Below are positions 1-7,952 of a stretch of 64,000 nucleotides of DNA, piece after piece (positions within the stretch are counted from its first letter, which is position 1; every line of letters begins with the position of its first letter). Source of the DNA: Flavobacterium sp. GSB-24 (lineage in GTDB: Bacteria; Bacteroidota; Bacteroidia; Flavobacteriales; Flavobacteriaceae); contig NZ_AP027043.1 of the NCBI RefSeq assembly GCF_027924665.1, forward strand, positions 2,666,001 to 2,730,000. The letters run 5' to 3'. The translations under genes and the position numbers were made by a program. The notes beneath the pieces were generated by a model that saw only the letters and a list, made by a program, of their open reading frames with translations, did no database searches and was not told the DNA's origin.

Positions 1-577
1 TTAAAATCACAACATCTGTGCCTGTTACAGCTTGAAATTTTAAGTAAGTAGATTTGGCATCGGCAGTTTTAAGAGCTCTTACAGACGGAATTAAATTATC
101 GACAACCAAATTTGCATTAATAGAAATATCAATTGGGCTAAAGTTATTTCCAGACGGACTGTCTACAGCATTAAAAAACGCTAAAAAGGAATGTTCGCCA
201 GTTGTTAATCCGCTTATTTTAAGTTCTATCTGTGCTCCTAGATTTGCAGTTGTTCCTTTTACAGTTAGACCATCGCTCACTAATCTGGCATAGTATGGGG
301 CTTGTATTCCTGCTTTGTACCAGTTTGTTCCTAGAGCATCTCCTTTGTCTCCAACTCTGGTTACAGTAAATGTAACTCCATTTTCTGTATAAGTGTTGGT
401 ATTTCCAGAGGCTATTACCCAAGTTGTGTAATCTGGATCGTTTACTTCGGCTTTAGGTCTTCCTGATTGATCAAAGTCAATTTTGACGATTGGATTTTGG
501 GCAAAAATTAAAGTCATCGGCGCAATGAGGCAGGTTATGGCCGATATCACGGAGAGTTTTAAGTAATTTTTCAGCAT
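1..577 (-). CDS. secreted protein, N-terminal part (runs off the window)
   Basis: The reading frame opens at the ATG at 577 and stays open to the window edge, giving about 192 residues. It begins with a clear signal peptide (MLKNYLKLSVISAITCLIA, cleavage probably after LIFA before QNP). The mature part (IDFDQSGRPKAEVNDPDYTTW, then GTNWYKAGIQAPYYARLVSDG) looks like a beta-rich non-catalytic module of the kind I associate with secreted polysaccharide-degrading enzymes of Bacteroidota. That association is from memory and weak, and any catalytic domain would lie outside the window. The signal peptide and open frame are directly visible; the function is not. Confidence 0.7.
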   Translation of the reverse strand, partial: MLKNYLKLSVISAITCLIAPMTLIFAQNPIVKIDFDQSGRPKAEVNDPDYTTWVIASGNTNTYTENGVTFTVTRVGDKGDALGTNWYKAGIQAPYYARLVSDGLTVKGTTANLGAQIELKISGLTTGEHSFLAFFNAVDSPSGNNFSPIDISINANLVVDNLIPSVRALKTADAKSTYLKFQAVTGTDVVIL

Positions 578-942
578 GTCAATAGTGGTTTGGTTAGTAA
601 GTAAAATAATCTTAGTTAGAAAATAATTTTAAACAACTGATTATCAGGTTTAAAAAACGGTTTTCACTACTGTAAAGATTATTATTACTTTAAAACAAAC
701 CATCCTGCTCCATCCTGTTCTGTATGCTGTTTTCGTAGTAAATTAATATAAAAAAACGGATTATACTTTTTTTATATCAATTTTTTACATTGTTTACATT
801 AGGTGAATAAAGGGATTGAGTAAAAATGAATTGGTTTGAGAGAAAAAGATTTCCTTGATTTGAAGAAATTAAAATAAATAAAATATTGTGATTAAGAATA
901 GGTCTTAACCAGAACGGTTTGTTTTTAAAAGAAATAATAAAA
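578..942. other. gene-poor intergenic region
   Basis: These 365 bases separate the secreted protein gene from the DUF6787-like gene; both neighbours are on the minus strand. I see no convincing coding frame, RNA gene or strong terminator. The sequence is very AT-rich with poly-A and poly-T stretches and two short aaaaaacgg motifs near 650 and 750. It probably holds the promoter of the secreted protein gene on the minus strand. Confidence 0.5.
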
Positions 943-1248
943 TTAATCTTTAAAAAGAAATCCAAGCCCCATTCTTTTGAGCATTTTCTTTTCGAAATTC
1001 CAGAAGAAACGGAATTGACCAAATAGGGTTCCTATGGCAACTAATAAAACTTGGTAAATAGGAAAAATGATTAATAAACGGATTAAAGTAAACCAAACAG
1101 CCCCGAAATCTTCTTTGTAAATTCCGATCCAGTCGCAGAAAGGTCTAGAAATCCATGCAGATGCTGATCCAGTGATAGCAAAAACAATAAATATGATTAT
1201 GGCTTGTAGGTTGGATGTGATTCCCCAGCGTTTTTTAAGTCTGTCCAT
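943..1248 (-). CDS. small membrane protein, DUF6787-like
   Basis: This 101-residue protein has two hydrophobic membrane segments, at about residues 15-33 (IIIFIVFAITGSASAWI) and 52-76 (FTLIRLLIIFPIYQVLLVAIGTL), and a positively charged C-terminal end (EKKMLKRMG). It matches my memory of a small inner-membrane family of flavobacteria (DUF6787), whose members are sometimes labelled as diacylglyceryl transferase-like without catalytic evidence. I see no catalytic motif. It lies 33 bases downstream of the DUF6146-like lipoprotein gene on the same strand, so the two are probably co-transcribed. No function is assigned. Confidence 0.75.
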   Translation of the reverse strand: MDRLKKRWGITSNLQAIIIFIVFAITGSASAWISRPFCDWIGIYKEDFGAVWFTLIRLLIIFPIYQVLLVAIGTLFGQFRFFWNFEKKMLKRMGLGFLFKD

Positions 1249-1281
1249 TATTTATTTATAACCATTACAAATATACTAACA

Positions 1282-1719
1282 TTATCTTTGCGGAACATAC
1301 CCAGCGAGCTTTTGTTTGTAAGTATTTTGAAAATAAATCATATAGTTATAAATTAAATAATTCACTTCGTATCCATAACGAATCTGCGGTTGGTAATCTA
1401 TAGTCATTTCGTATAAATTCGGATTGTAACGATTGGGTTGTGAAGCTCGAATGTTCCATTCCACAACATATTGATAATTTTTATTTTCGAGATAATTTAA
1501 TGTATAATAATGTCTGGGAAGCGCACGTGAATTTAACCAGGTATTGAAACCATTATCTATAATTATTACTTCGTATTCTAAAGAATCGTTTGCAATTCTA
1601 ACAGTATCATTTCCCTTTTTGTTTACTGCATTATTATTGCTCGCAATATTATTCTGCGAAGCTGTTGAACAAGCAATTACTGTTAATACTACAATCAATA
1701 TGGAAACGCATTTTTTCAT
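1282..1719 (-). CDS. lipoprotein, DUF6146-like
   Basis: The 145-residue product starts with a lipoprotein signal (MKKCVSILIVVLTVIACSTA; lipobox VIAC with Cys17), so it should be lipid-anchored in the envelope. After a low-complexity Asn-rich linker (residues 20-35) the domain contains IIIDNGFNTWLNSRALPRHYYT and a tyrosine-rich tail (YEVNYLIYNYMIYFQNTYKQKLAGYVP). This resembles DUF6146, a family of flavobacterial lipoproteins of unknown role. It is co-directional with the DUF6787-like gene downstream. Its upstream boundary is the inverted-repeat/terminator block at 1745-1883. Confidence 0.8.
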   Translation of the reverse strand: MKKCVSILIVVLTVIACSTASQNNIASNNNAVNKKGNDTVRIANDSLEYEVIIIDNGFNTWLNSRALPRHYYTLNYLENKNYQYVVEWNIRASQPNRYNPNLYEMTIDYQPQIRYGYEVNYLIYNYMIYFQNTYKQKLAGYVPQR

Positions 1720-1744
1720 GATTTAAATTTACGAATTTTTTTTA

Positions 1745-1883
1745 AGGTTCAGAGGAACAAAGGTTTAAAGTAACAAAGGTTTAACTTCTTACTTATAAAA
1801 ATAAAAACTGATTACAATTTGCAATCAGTTTTTAGAGTTTTCTTAAGGCCTTTGTTCCTTTGTCACTTTAAACCTTTGTACCT
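1745..1883. repeat. inverted ACAAAGG-word repeat around a terminator
   Basis: The left arm (about 1745-1783) is built from repeats of caaaggtttaaag and aacaaagg. The right arm (1845-1883) is its imperfect reverse complement (cctttgttcctttgtcac, then tttaaacctttgtacc). Between the arms sits the perfect 11-bp hairpin terminator at 1803-1833. Similar ACAAAGG arms occur at 40263-40413, and a single arm at about 30318-30350. The arms could fold into a large imperfect hairpin enclosing the terminator. Confidence 0.7.
1803..1833 (-). terminator. terminator of the DUF937-like gene
   Basis: An 11-bp perfect stem (AAAAACTGATT / AATCAGTTTTT) with a 9-base loop lies downstream of the minus-strand stop at 1897. 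On the minus strand it is followed by a T-rich tract. The symmetric A/T flanks could let it work in both directions. Confidence 0.75.
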
Positions 1884-1896
1884 AGACTATTTACGA

Positions 1897-2460
1897 CTAT
1901 TTACTTCCAAACAATTTTCCAATAAATCCAGCTATACCGCCTTTGCTTTTGGTTACTACAAGAACATCAGTAACATCTACTTTTCCGTCGTTGTTTTGGT
2001 CTAGACCGAATTGCATTCCGTATTTAGAAATGGTATCCATTATTCCTGAAGCTTGTCCGCTGTTTCCTGAAATAGAGTTGATGATGTCAGAAATTTGAAA
2101 ACTATTATCGTTTGGATCTTTTGCTTTATTAACTAAAGAACCTAAAATCTGCGGAATTAAATTAGACGCAACTCCGTTTGAGTCTGCACTGCTTAGTCCA
2201 AATTTCTGACCAAGACTGCCGCTTAATTGTTGTTGAATTTGTTGTACTACAGGATTTGAACTATCAATAGCTTCTTTACCGCTAAACAATCCTGCAATTT
2301 GTTCGGTTCCGCCTTCAGAAACAATCTTTTTTAAACTTTCAAAAATAGAACTACTGGTTTCATTGATTACGGCTTCGTTGTGTTCGTTTGGAACAGCGTT
2401 ATTGTTGACAACTGCATCGCCTCCATATTGTTGTACTAATTGGGTTAATTGTTCAAACAT
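1897..2460 (-). CDS. DUF937-like protein with a C-terminal EF-hand-type loop
   Basis: The 187-residue protein has no signal peptide. It starts with helical MFEQLTQLVQQYGG and has a Gln/Ser/Gly-rich middle region (VVQQIQQQLSGSLGQKFGL, SNLIPQILGSLVNKA) typical of DUF937-type proteins. Residues 154-165 read DQNNDGKVDVTD, a good match to a dockerin or EF-hand calcium loop (D1, N3, D5, G6, D9, D12). The tail (GGIAGFIGKLFGSK) is glycine-rich and may be a short amphipathic helix. It lies upstream of the terminator at 1803 and downstream of serA on the same strand, but the serA terminator separates it from serA. The role is unknown; calcium binding is an inference from the loop. Confidence 0.8.
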   Translation of the reverse strand: MFEQLTQLVQQYGGDAVVNNNAVPNEHNEAVINETSSSIFESLKKIVSEGGTEQIAGLFSGKEAIDSSNPVVQQIQQQLSGSLGQKFGLSSADSNGVASNLIPQILGSLVNKAKDPNDNSFQISDIINSISGNSGQASGIMDTISKYGMQFGLDQNNDGKVDVTDVLVVTKSKGGIAGFIGKLFGSK

Positions 2461-2495
2461 GATTTTTAGGATTTAGATTAGAACTCAAATTTAAA

Positions 2496-2541
2496 CAAAA
2501 AAAAAGAAAGGGATTTATTAAACGATGTTAATAAATCCCTT
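2496..2541 (-). terminator. terminator downstream of serA
   Basis: A perfect 14-bp stem (AAGGGATTTATTAA / TTAATAAATCCCTT, 2508-2521 and 2528-2541) with a 6-base loop lies 24 bases beyond the serA stop. On the minus strand it is followed by a T-run, as expected for an intrinsic terminator. Confidence 0.85.
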
Positions 2542-2564
2542 GTAAGTGATTTAATTATAGTTGA

Positions 2565-3515
2565 TTAGCTTAACAAAGTAATAATTTGTGAAGCTAGCTC
2601 TGTACCAATTCTATCTTGTGCCTCTCCAGTTGCAGCTCCAATGTGCGGGGTCAAAGAGATTTTAGAGTGCATTAAAATTGCCATTTCTGGTTTTGGCTCG
2701 TTTTCAAAAACATCTAATCCAGCAAAAGCAACTTTTCCAGAATCTAATGCTTTTACTAAAGCAACCTCGTCAATAACACCTCCACGAGCACAGTTAACAA
2801 TTCCAACGCCATCTTTCATGATTTCAAATTCTTTCTCTCCAATGATGTAACCATTTTGAGCAGGAACGTGTAATGTGATGAAATCAGCTTCTTTAAATAA
2901 AGATTCTAAAGATTGAGAAACTACTTTAGTTGTGATAGATTGTCCGTCAAAAAATTCAACTTTAATATCTACTTCCGGAATAAAACTATCTGCAGCGATA
3001 ACTTTCATTCCTAAACCAAGAGCCATTTTTGCAGTAGCCTGACCAATACGGCCAATACCAACAATACCCAAAGTTTTACCTCTTAATTCAGTTCCGTTAG
3101 CGTAAGCTTTTTTCAAACCGTCAAAATTAGTATCTCCTTCAAGAGGCATATTTCTGTTAGAATCATGTAAAAAACGTACACCATTAAATAAGTGTCCAAA
3201 CACTAATTCAGCAACAGATTCTGAAGATGAAGCTGGAGTATTGATTACATGGATTCCTTTGCTTTTAGCGTAGTCAACATCAATGTTATCCATACCAACA
3301 CCACCACGTCCGATAATTTTAATACCAGGACAAGCGTCAATAATGTCTTTACGAACTTTAGTTGCACTACGAACTAAAATTACGTCAATATTGTTTTCAT
3401 TTATATAGTTAGCTACTTGTTCTTGAGCTACTTTTGTAGTTATAACTTCAAATCCGCCTTTTTCTAAGGCTAGAATTCCACTTTTAGAAATTCCATCATT
3501 TGCTAATACTTTCAT
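2565..3515 (-). CDS. serA: D-3-phosphoglycerate dehydrogenase, short form
   Basis: The enzyme oxidises 3-phosphoglycerate to 3-phosphohydroxypyruvate, the first step of serine synthesis, using NAD. The 316-residue protein has the D-2-hydroxyacid dehydrogenase layout: a split substrate domain, the Rossmann motif GIVGIGRIGQA at about residues 150-160, the catalytic Arg in NCARGGVIDE, Glu in FENEPKPE and His in TPHIGAATGEAQ. It lacks the C-terminal ACT regulatory domain of E. coli SerA, so serine feedback by that route is not expected. It follows serC on the same strand with a 151-bp gap, which fits a serine pathway pair. Confidence 0.93.
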   Translation of the reverse strand: MKVLANDGISKSGILALEKGGFEVITTKVAQEQVANYINENNIDVILVRSATKVRKDIIDACPGIKIIGRGGVGMDNIDVDYAKSKGIHVINTPASSSESVAELVFGHLFNGVRFLHDSNRNMPLEGDTNFDGLKKAYANGTELRGKTLGIVGIGRIGQATAKMALGLGMKVIAADSFIPEVDIKVEFFDGQSITTKVVSQSLESLFKEADFITLHVPAQNGYIIGEKEFEIMKDGVGIVNCARGGVIDEVALVKALDSGKVAFAGLDVFENEPKPEMAILMHSKISLTPHIGAATGEAQDRIGTELASQIITLLS

Positions 3516-3627
3516 TGTGTGTTTATTGTTTATTTGGTGAATCGTGTAAAGGTTTAACTGTTTATACGTTTAATTGTTTAATCGATGAACCAACTATTTG
3601 ATTTTTCTTTTTTTTTTGATATTTTTA

Positions 3628-3668
3628 GCTGAAAACTGAGACTGAGACTGAAACTGAAACTGAAAACT
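3628..3668. repeat. 6-bp tandem repeat (ACTGAA/ACTGAG)
   Basis: About seven copies of a hexamer, ctgaaa or ctgaga, run head to tail and reach the last codon of serC on its 3' side. The array lies between serC and serA. Such short arrays can change copy number; here it could only affect the serC-serA spacer and the serC 3' end. Confidence 0.7.
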
Positions 3669-4737
3669 AAACTTTAGATTCCAATGCTTTCATTACATCA
3701 ACCAAAACCTGAACGCTTTCGATTGGCATTGCGTTGTAAATAGAAGCTCTGTAACCACCAACAGAACGGTGTCCTGGTAATCCTGAGATATTTGCTTCTT
3801 TCCATAAAGCATCAAATGTTGCTGTATGATCTGGATTGTTCAATAAGAAAGTTACATTCATATTCGAACGATCTTCAACTGCTGCTGCGCCTTTGAATAA
3901 TGGGTTTCTGTCGATTTCAGCGTAAAGTAAAGCTGCTTTTGCGTTGTTTAATTTTTCAACAGCAGCAATTCCGCCTTTTTCTTTGATCCATTGTAAAGTT
4001 AAAAGAGAAACGTAAACAGAGAAAACAGGAGGAGTATTGTACATACTTTCTGCTTTGATATGTTTAGCATAATCTAACATACTAGGAATTGTTCTTCCAT
4101 TTTTGCCTAAGATTTCTTCTTTAACCACAACAAGAGTAGTTCCGGCAGGTCCCATATTTTTTTGAGCTCCAGCGTAAATCAAATCAAATTTAGAAAAATC
4201 TAATTCGCGTGAAAAAATATCAGAACTCATATCGCATACAACAGGAATATTTGTTGCTGGGAAATCTTTCATTTGAGTTCCAAAAATGGTGTTATTACTT
4301 GTGCAGTGGAAATAATCAGCATCAGCTGGGATTTCGTAACCTTTTGGAATATGAGTATAATTGTCGTCTTTTGAAGAACCAACGATAACAGTTTCTCCAA
4401 AAAGTTTAGCTTCTTTAATAGCAGCAGTTGCCCATGTTCCTGAGTCTAAATAAGCTGCTTTTCCATTTTCTTTCATTAAGTTATATGGAGCCATTAAGAA
4501 TGCTGTACTTGCACCACCTTGTAAAAATAAAGCTTGATAACCTTTTCCTTGAAGTCCTAATAATTCTAAAGCAAGGGATCGAGCTTCTTCCATAACGGCA
4601 ACAAAATCTTTGCTTCTGTGCGAAATTTCAAGAATAGATAATCCTGAATCATTAAAATTTAAAATTGCTTTTGATGCTTTCTCAAAAACTTCCTGAGGTA
4701 AAATACTTGGTCCTGCGCTGTAGTTGTGTTTTTTCAT
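3667..4737 (-). CDS. serC: phosphoserine aminotransferase
   Basis: This PLP enzyme converts 3-phosphohydroxypyruvate and glutamate to phosphoserine and 2-oxoglutarate. The family N-terminus (MKKHNYSAGPSILP) is present, as are the phosphate-binding GGAS (residues 74-77), TSNNTIFGTQ, the Asp of VVCDMSSD and the PLP lysine in YAGAQKNMGPAG (Lys193). The C-terminal signature GLPGHRSVGGYRASIYNA is complete. The 356-residue length is normal for bacterial SerC. It is transcribed just ahead of serA on the minus strand. Confidence 0.96.
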   Translation of the reverse strand: MKKHNYSAGPSILPQEVFEKASKAILNFNDSGLSILEISHRSKDFVAVMEEARSLALELLGLQGKGYQALFLQGGASTAFLMAPYNLMKENGKAAYLDSGTWATAAIKEAKLFGETVIVGSSKDDNYTHIPKGYEIPADADYFHCTSNNTIFGTQMKDFPATNIPVVCDMSSDIFSRELDFSKFDLIYAGAQKNMGPAGTTLVVVKEEILGKNGRTIPSMLDYAKHIKAESMYNTPPVFSVYVSLLTLQWIKEKGGIAAVEKLNNAKAALLYAEIDRNPLFKGAAAVEDRSNMNVTFLLNNPDHTATFDALWKEANISGLPGHRSVGGYRASIYNAMPIESVQVLVDVMKALESKV

Positions 4738-4830
4738 GGTTGTTGTTAATAGTCGAAAATTTTAAAGACGCAAATTTCGGTAATAAGAGCCGAAAAAGCG
4801 TTAAAATATTCGAAATAATTAAACATTTTA

Positions 4831-5904
4831 TTACTTTGTTGTTAACAAAAACGTTATAGTATCGACATTATCTGGATAATCCCACAATTGCGGTTTTTGC
4901 GTTTCTCCGAATGCAATACTGTCACTTGTTAAATTGGTACCAACAATGCATTGAATTTGCTCTGAATCGGTTTCAAGGCGTTTTTGAAGTTCTTCAAGGT
5001 TTTCATAATATTCATAAAAAACACTTGAAATAGGAGAGGCGTAGCTCGAATCTTCTTTCAAGGTTAGAAAACCATTGTCTAACAATTTAAAATTACTCAT
5101 TAAAAATACAGCTTTATTGTAATCGTAATTATTAGCATACTTTTCATAATGAATAACATCCTGATATTTGAAAATGGCCTGAAAAAAGGCATCAAAAGAA
5201 TATTCTTTAGGGACAAAAAGTTTAGAAACATTTCGGCATCCTAAACCAAAATATCTAAAAATATCTTCGCCTAATTGTTCTAATTCTTCATGGGTTTCTT
5301 TACCCGTTAAAATAGCTGCTGAATTTCGGTTTTTGCGAATAATCGATGGCTTATCTTTAAAATAGTATTCGAAATAGCGAGAAGTATTGTTGCTTCCTGT
5401 AGCAATTACAGCATCGAAATTTTCTAGTTTTCCTTCCACGAAAGTGATCTTATCTTTCAAACTTTCATCTACAGCAATTAAATACTTGGCCAAAAAAGGC
5501 AGTAAATGCTGGTCATTTGATGAAGTTTTGATTAAAGCTTTGTTGCCTGTAATTAAAACCGATAAAAAATCATGAAAACCAACTAACGGAATATTTCCAG
5601 CTAATATTAAAGCAACAGTTTTTTCTCTGCTGTCATTTTGAGCGAAGTCAGTTTCGTATTGAGAAAGCCATTTTTCGAGGTTTTCTTCTGTTAAAGCTTC
5701 TGCCCAAGACTGTAATGCGAAATAAACCTGTTCAGGAGTATACCATCCGTTATGGGATTGGGATAAATGGATCAGACTTTTAAAATCTTCAAAAAAGATA
5801 TCATTATATAAAACGTCAGATTTTTGCACCGATTGCTCTTCAGAAAACTGACTTAAAAATTTTCCTAATTCAACAAAAACACTTTTTTTTGTTTCTAATG
5901 TCAT
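4831..5904 (-). CDS. acyl-CoA reductase (LuxC-like)
   Basis: The 357-residue soluble protein has the layout of the LuxC-type acyl-CoA reductase family (aldehyde dehydrogenase-like fold). Visible landmarks are VALILAGNIPLVGFHDFLSVLITGNKALIKTSSND, the cofactor-side region AVIATGSNNTSRYFEYYF, NRNSAAILTG, and the Cys of GLGCRNVSKLFVP, the likely catalytic thiol. Such enzymes reduce acyl thioesters to aldehydes with NAD(P)H; the in vivo substrate is unknown. It is divergent from a ferredoxin gene and followed on the same strand by serC-serA, an arrangement I recall as recurrent in flavobacteria. A promoter match lies at 5943-5974. Confidence 0.85.
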   Translation of the reverse strand: MTLETKKSVFVELGKFLSQFSEEQSVQKSDVLYNDIFFEDFKSLIHLSQSHNGWYTPEQVYFALQSWAEALTEENLEKWLSQYETDFAQNDSREKTVALILAGNIPLVGFHDFLSVLITGNKALIKTSSNDQHLLPFLAKYLIAVDESLKDKITFVEGKLENFDAVIATGSNNTSRYFEYYFKDKPSIIRKNRNSAAILTGKETHEELEQLGEDIFRYFGLGCRNVSKLFVPKEYSFDAFFQAIFKYQDVIHYEKYANNYDYNKAVFLMSNFKLLDNGFLTLKEDSSYASPISSVFYEYYENLEELQKRLETDSEQIQCIVGTNLTSDSIAFGETQKPQLWDYPDNVDTITFLLTTK

Positions 5905-5942
5905 AATGTTTGCTTATGAATTGTTTTGATTGTAATTTTGCA

Positions 5943-5974
5943 CAAAAATAAGCTATATTACGTTATAAGGCAAA
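5943..5974 (-). promoter_or_regulatory. promoter of the acyl-CoA reductase gene
   Basis: Read on the minus strand, TTTG (5971-5974) is followed after 20 bases by TATTTTTG (5943-5950), matching the Bacteroidota -33 and -7 elements (TTTG and TAnnTTTG). The start codon at 5904 is about 38 bases downstream. Confidence 0.6.
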
Positions 5975-6041
5975 GTAGATTCAAATCTTTGATATTTTAA
6001 ACTTATATTCTTATAACTTTTAACATGTAACTACGAAAAAG

Positions 6042-6392
6042 ATGGCAATTATAATAACTGACGAATGCATAAACTGCGGGGCCTGCGAACCAGAGTGCCC
6101 GAATACAGCAATATATGAAGGAGCAGATGACTGGAGATATAAAGATGGAACAAGTCTTACTGGAAAGATAGTTTTACCTGACGGAACTGAAGTTGATGCA
6201 GACGATGCTCAAACTCCAATTTCTGACGAGGTTTACTATATCGTGCCAGGAAAATGTACAGAATGTAAAGGTTTCCACGATGAGCCTCAATGTGCTGCGG
6301 TTTGTCCGGTAGACTGTTGTGTGCCAGATGATAATCACGTAGAAGACGAAGAAACTTTGTTACAAAGACAAGCGTTTTTACACGGAGAATAA
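6042..6392 (+). CDS. 2[4Fe-4S] ferredoxin, extended
   Basis: The 116-residue electron carrier has an N-terminal cluster motif [12 protein letters not shown] (residues 9-20) and a second motif [22 protein letters not shown], in which the usual CxxC is followed by an eight-residue insertion. A central acidic insert of about 45 residues ([17 protein letters not shown]) separates them, larger than in clostridial ferredoxins. The protein is strongly acidic. It is divergent from the LuxC-like reductase, with 137 bases between the start codons. A redox link between the two is possible but not shown. A terminator follows at 6417. Confidence 0.9.
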   Translation: MAIIITDECINCGACEPECPNTAIYEGADDWRYKDGTSLTGKIVLPDGTEVDADDAQTPISDEVYYIVPGKCTECKGFHDEPQCAAVCPVDCCVPDDNHVEDEETLLQRQAFLHGE

Positions 6393-6416
6393 TTACTTTA
6401 AAGTTATTTAAAATAT

Positions 6417-6446
6417 AATCCTGAGTTTATGCTCAGGATTTTTTTT
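6417..6446 (+). terminator. ferredoxin terminator
   Basis: The stem AATCCTGAG / CTCAGGATT (6417-6440) with a short loop is followed by a run of eight T, 25 bases after the ferredoxin stop. Confidence 0.85.
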
Positions 6447-6560
6447 GCTTAAAATTGAAATATTTTCGGGACCTTATTGTATTGATAACTAATGATTTAT
6501 TTTTGGGTATTGATTTATTAACAAAAATTTAATACTTTAGTTGAAAATTTAATAACGCCT

Positions 6561-7718
6561 ATGAAGAAACTACTACTTTTATTTGTCGTATTACTCAATA
6601 ATGTAAGCGTTTTTGCACAAAGCGAAGAGTATTCTATTCTTGTAAAAGATATTGAAACTTTAAAGCCAATCGAAAATGCAACTGTGGTTATCTTAAAAAC
6701 CAAACAAGTTTTGCTGACTAACGAAGATGGTAAAGTTACATTTGTTTTAAACGGCGGCTCAAATGTGCAGGTTTCAGAAATGAATTATGAAAATTTGACA
6801 ATCCGCTGGGCTTCTTTAAAAGAAAATGAGTTTATAGTTTACCTCAAAAACAAGAAAGAAAACTTAGATGAAGTTGTTGTATCAAAAGAAAATCCTCAAA
6901 AAACACTTCAAAAAATAGTTTCAAATTCAAAAGATAAAATAAGTATTTCACATCGATTAAAAGTTTATGTTCGAGAATTTTTTATGCTCGACAACCAATA
7001 TTCCTATTATAATGACGGATTGGTTAATTTTCAATTCAATAAAAATAACACAACCACTTTACTGGTAGAACAAAACCGCTCTTACGGATTACTGGAAACA
7101 GATGTAAGCGCAGATTTAATGGGATATAATTTGAATAATATAATGGAGAATTATTCAAATTTTAAATATTTTGAACCTTTGTTAGATTCTAAAGCAAAGA
7201 AAGAATATGATTTTACTATTAAAGGGCATGCTAAAAATAAAGAGTATTACGTAATGTCTGTTAATCCGCTGGATAAAGCTAAAGAAGCAGTCGATAATTT
7301 TGAAATTATTTATGATCCAGTAAAAAAAATAATTTTAGAATTTACTATATCTGTAACTCCGGCGAGTCTTGATAAAATAGAAGATAAAACAAAGGTTGGA
7401 GACAAAAATATTACCAAATCGTTTGTAAAAGTGAATTATCGCTGGGATGGAACCGATTATTATCTGCTAAGTTCTAATGAAGAAATTGGATATACCGTGA
7501 TTTTAAAAGATAAAGCTAAAAATATTCAAGTCAGAAATAGTTTTGTGACGACAGGTTTTAATAAACAAAACTTCACGTATAGCGAAAGTGATGTCTTTAA
7601 AGAAAAATCCCTTTTTAATAAACGAAATAAAATCTTAACTAATTATTGGGATATTTCTGGTTTTACCGCTACTGATGAAGAAAAAGCAATTATTGCCTCT
7701 TTAGAATTTAAATTGTAA
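6561..7718 (+). CDS. secreted carboxypeptidase-regulatory-like domain protein
   Basis: The 385-residue product starts with a signal peptide (MKKLLLLFVVLLNNVSVFAQ, cut before SEEY). Residues 25-95 form a CarboxypepD_reg-like beta domain (SILVKDIETLKPIENATVVI, TNEDGKVTFVL, LDEVVVSKEN), the same kind of module that begins TonB receptors. The remaining 290 residues are beta-rich (KVYVREFFMLDN, NFEIIYDPVKKIILEF, VKVNYRWDGTDYYLL) and contain no plug or barrel signature. It is probably periplasmic or surface-associated, with unknown function. It is a single gene ending in its own terminator. Confidence 0.8.
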   Translation: MKKLLLLFVVLLNNVSVFAQSEEYSILVKDIETLKPIENATVVILKTKQVLLTNEDGKVTFVLNGGSNVQVSEMNYENLTIRWASLKENEFIVYLKNKKENLDEVVVSKENPQKTLQKIVSNSKDKISISHRLKVYVREFFMLDNQYSYYNDGLVNFQFNKNNTTTLLVEQNRSYGLLETDVSADLMGYNLNNIMENYSNFKYFEPLLDSKAKKEYDFTIKGHAKNKEYYVMSVNPLDKAKEAVDNFEIIYDPVKKIILEFTISVTPASLDKIEDKTKVGDKNITKSFVKVNYRWDGTDYYLLSSNEEIGYTVILKDKAKNIQVRNSFVTTGFNKQNFTYSESDVFKEKSLFNKRNKILTNYWDISGFTATDEEKAIIASLEFKL

Positions 7719-7730
7719 TTATATAAACAG

Positions 7731-7765
7731 AAAAAAATCCTGAACTTAATTGTTCAGGATTTTTT
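7731..7765 (+). terminator. terminator of the 6561-7718 gene
   Basis: The 9-bp stem ATCCTGAAC / GTTCAGGAT (7737-7745, 7752-7760) with a 6-base loop and T-run is flanked by A and T tracts. Its stem sequence resembles the ferredoxin terminator at 6417. Confidence 0.85.
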
Positions 7766-7791
7766 ATTTATAAACTATTGATAAATGGATT

Positions 7792-7944
7792 GTCAGGCTG
7801 AGCGAAGTCGAAGCCCCGCAAAGATTTTTACAGTATTGAACTTCTTACGCATCCTTCGACTTCGCTCAGGAGGACAAAAAGAGAAATCTGCAAAATCTGC
7901 TTGAAATAACTACAAAGTTTGTCAGGCTGAGCGAAGTCGAAGCC
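7792..7944. repeat. three copies of a REP-like element
   Basis: Copies of a 24-bp word beginning gtcaggctgagcgaag and ending tcgaagcc lie at 7792-7815 (plus), 7852-7875 (inverted, ending aggaggac) and 7921-7944 (plus). A fourth copy is at 53341-53364. Neighbouring copies 1 and 2 can pair into a hairpin. Similar words recur in many flavobacterial genomes, to my recollection. They occupy the space between two convergent genes. Confidence 0.75.
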
Positions 7945-7952
7945 CTTACTTA

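Noticed and set aside
777..1022. Minus-strand ORF of 81 codons near 0.8-1.0 kb
   Set aside because: It overlaps the clear DUF6787-like gene in another frame and has low-complexity composition; it is a shadow frame.
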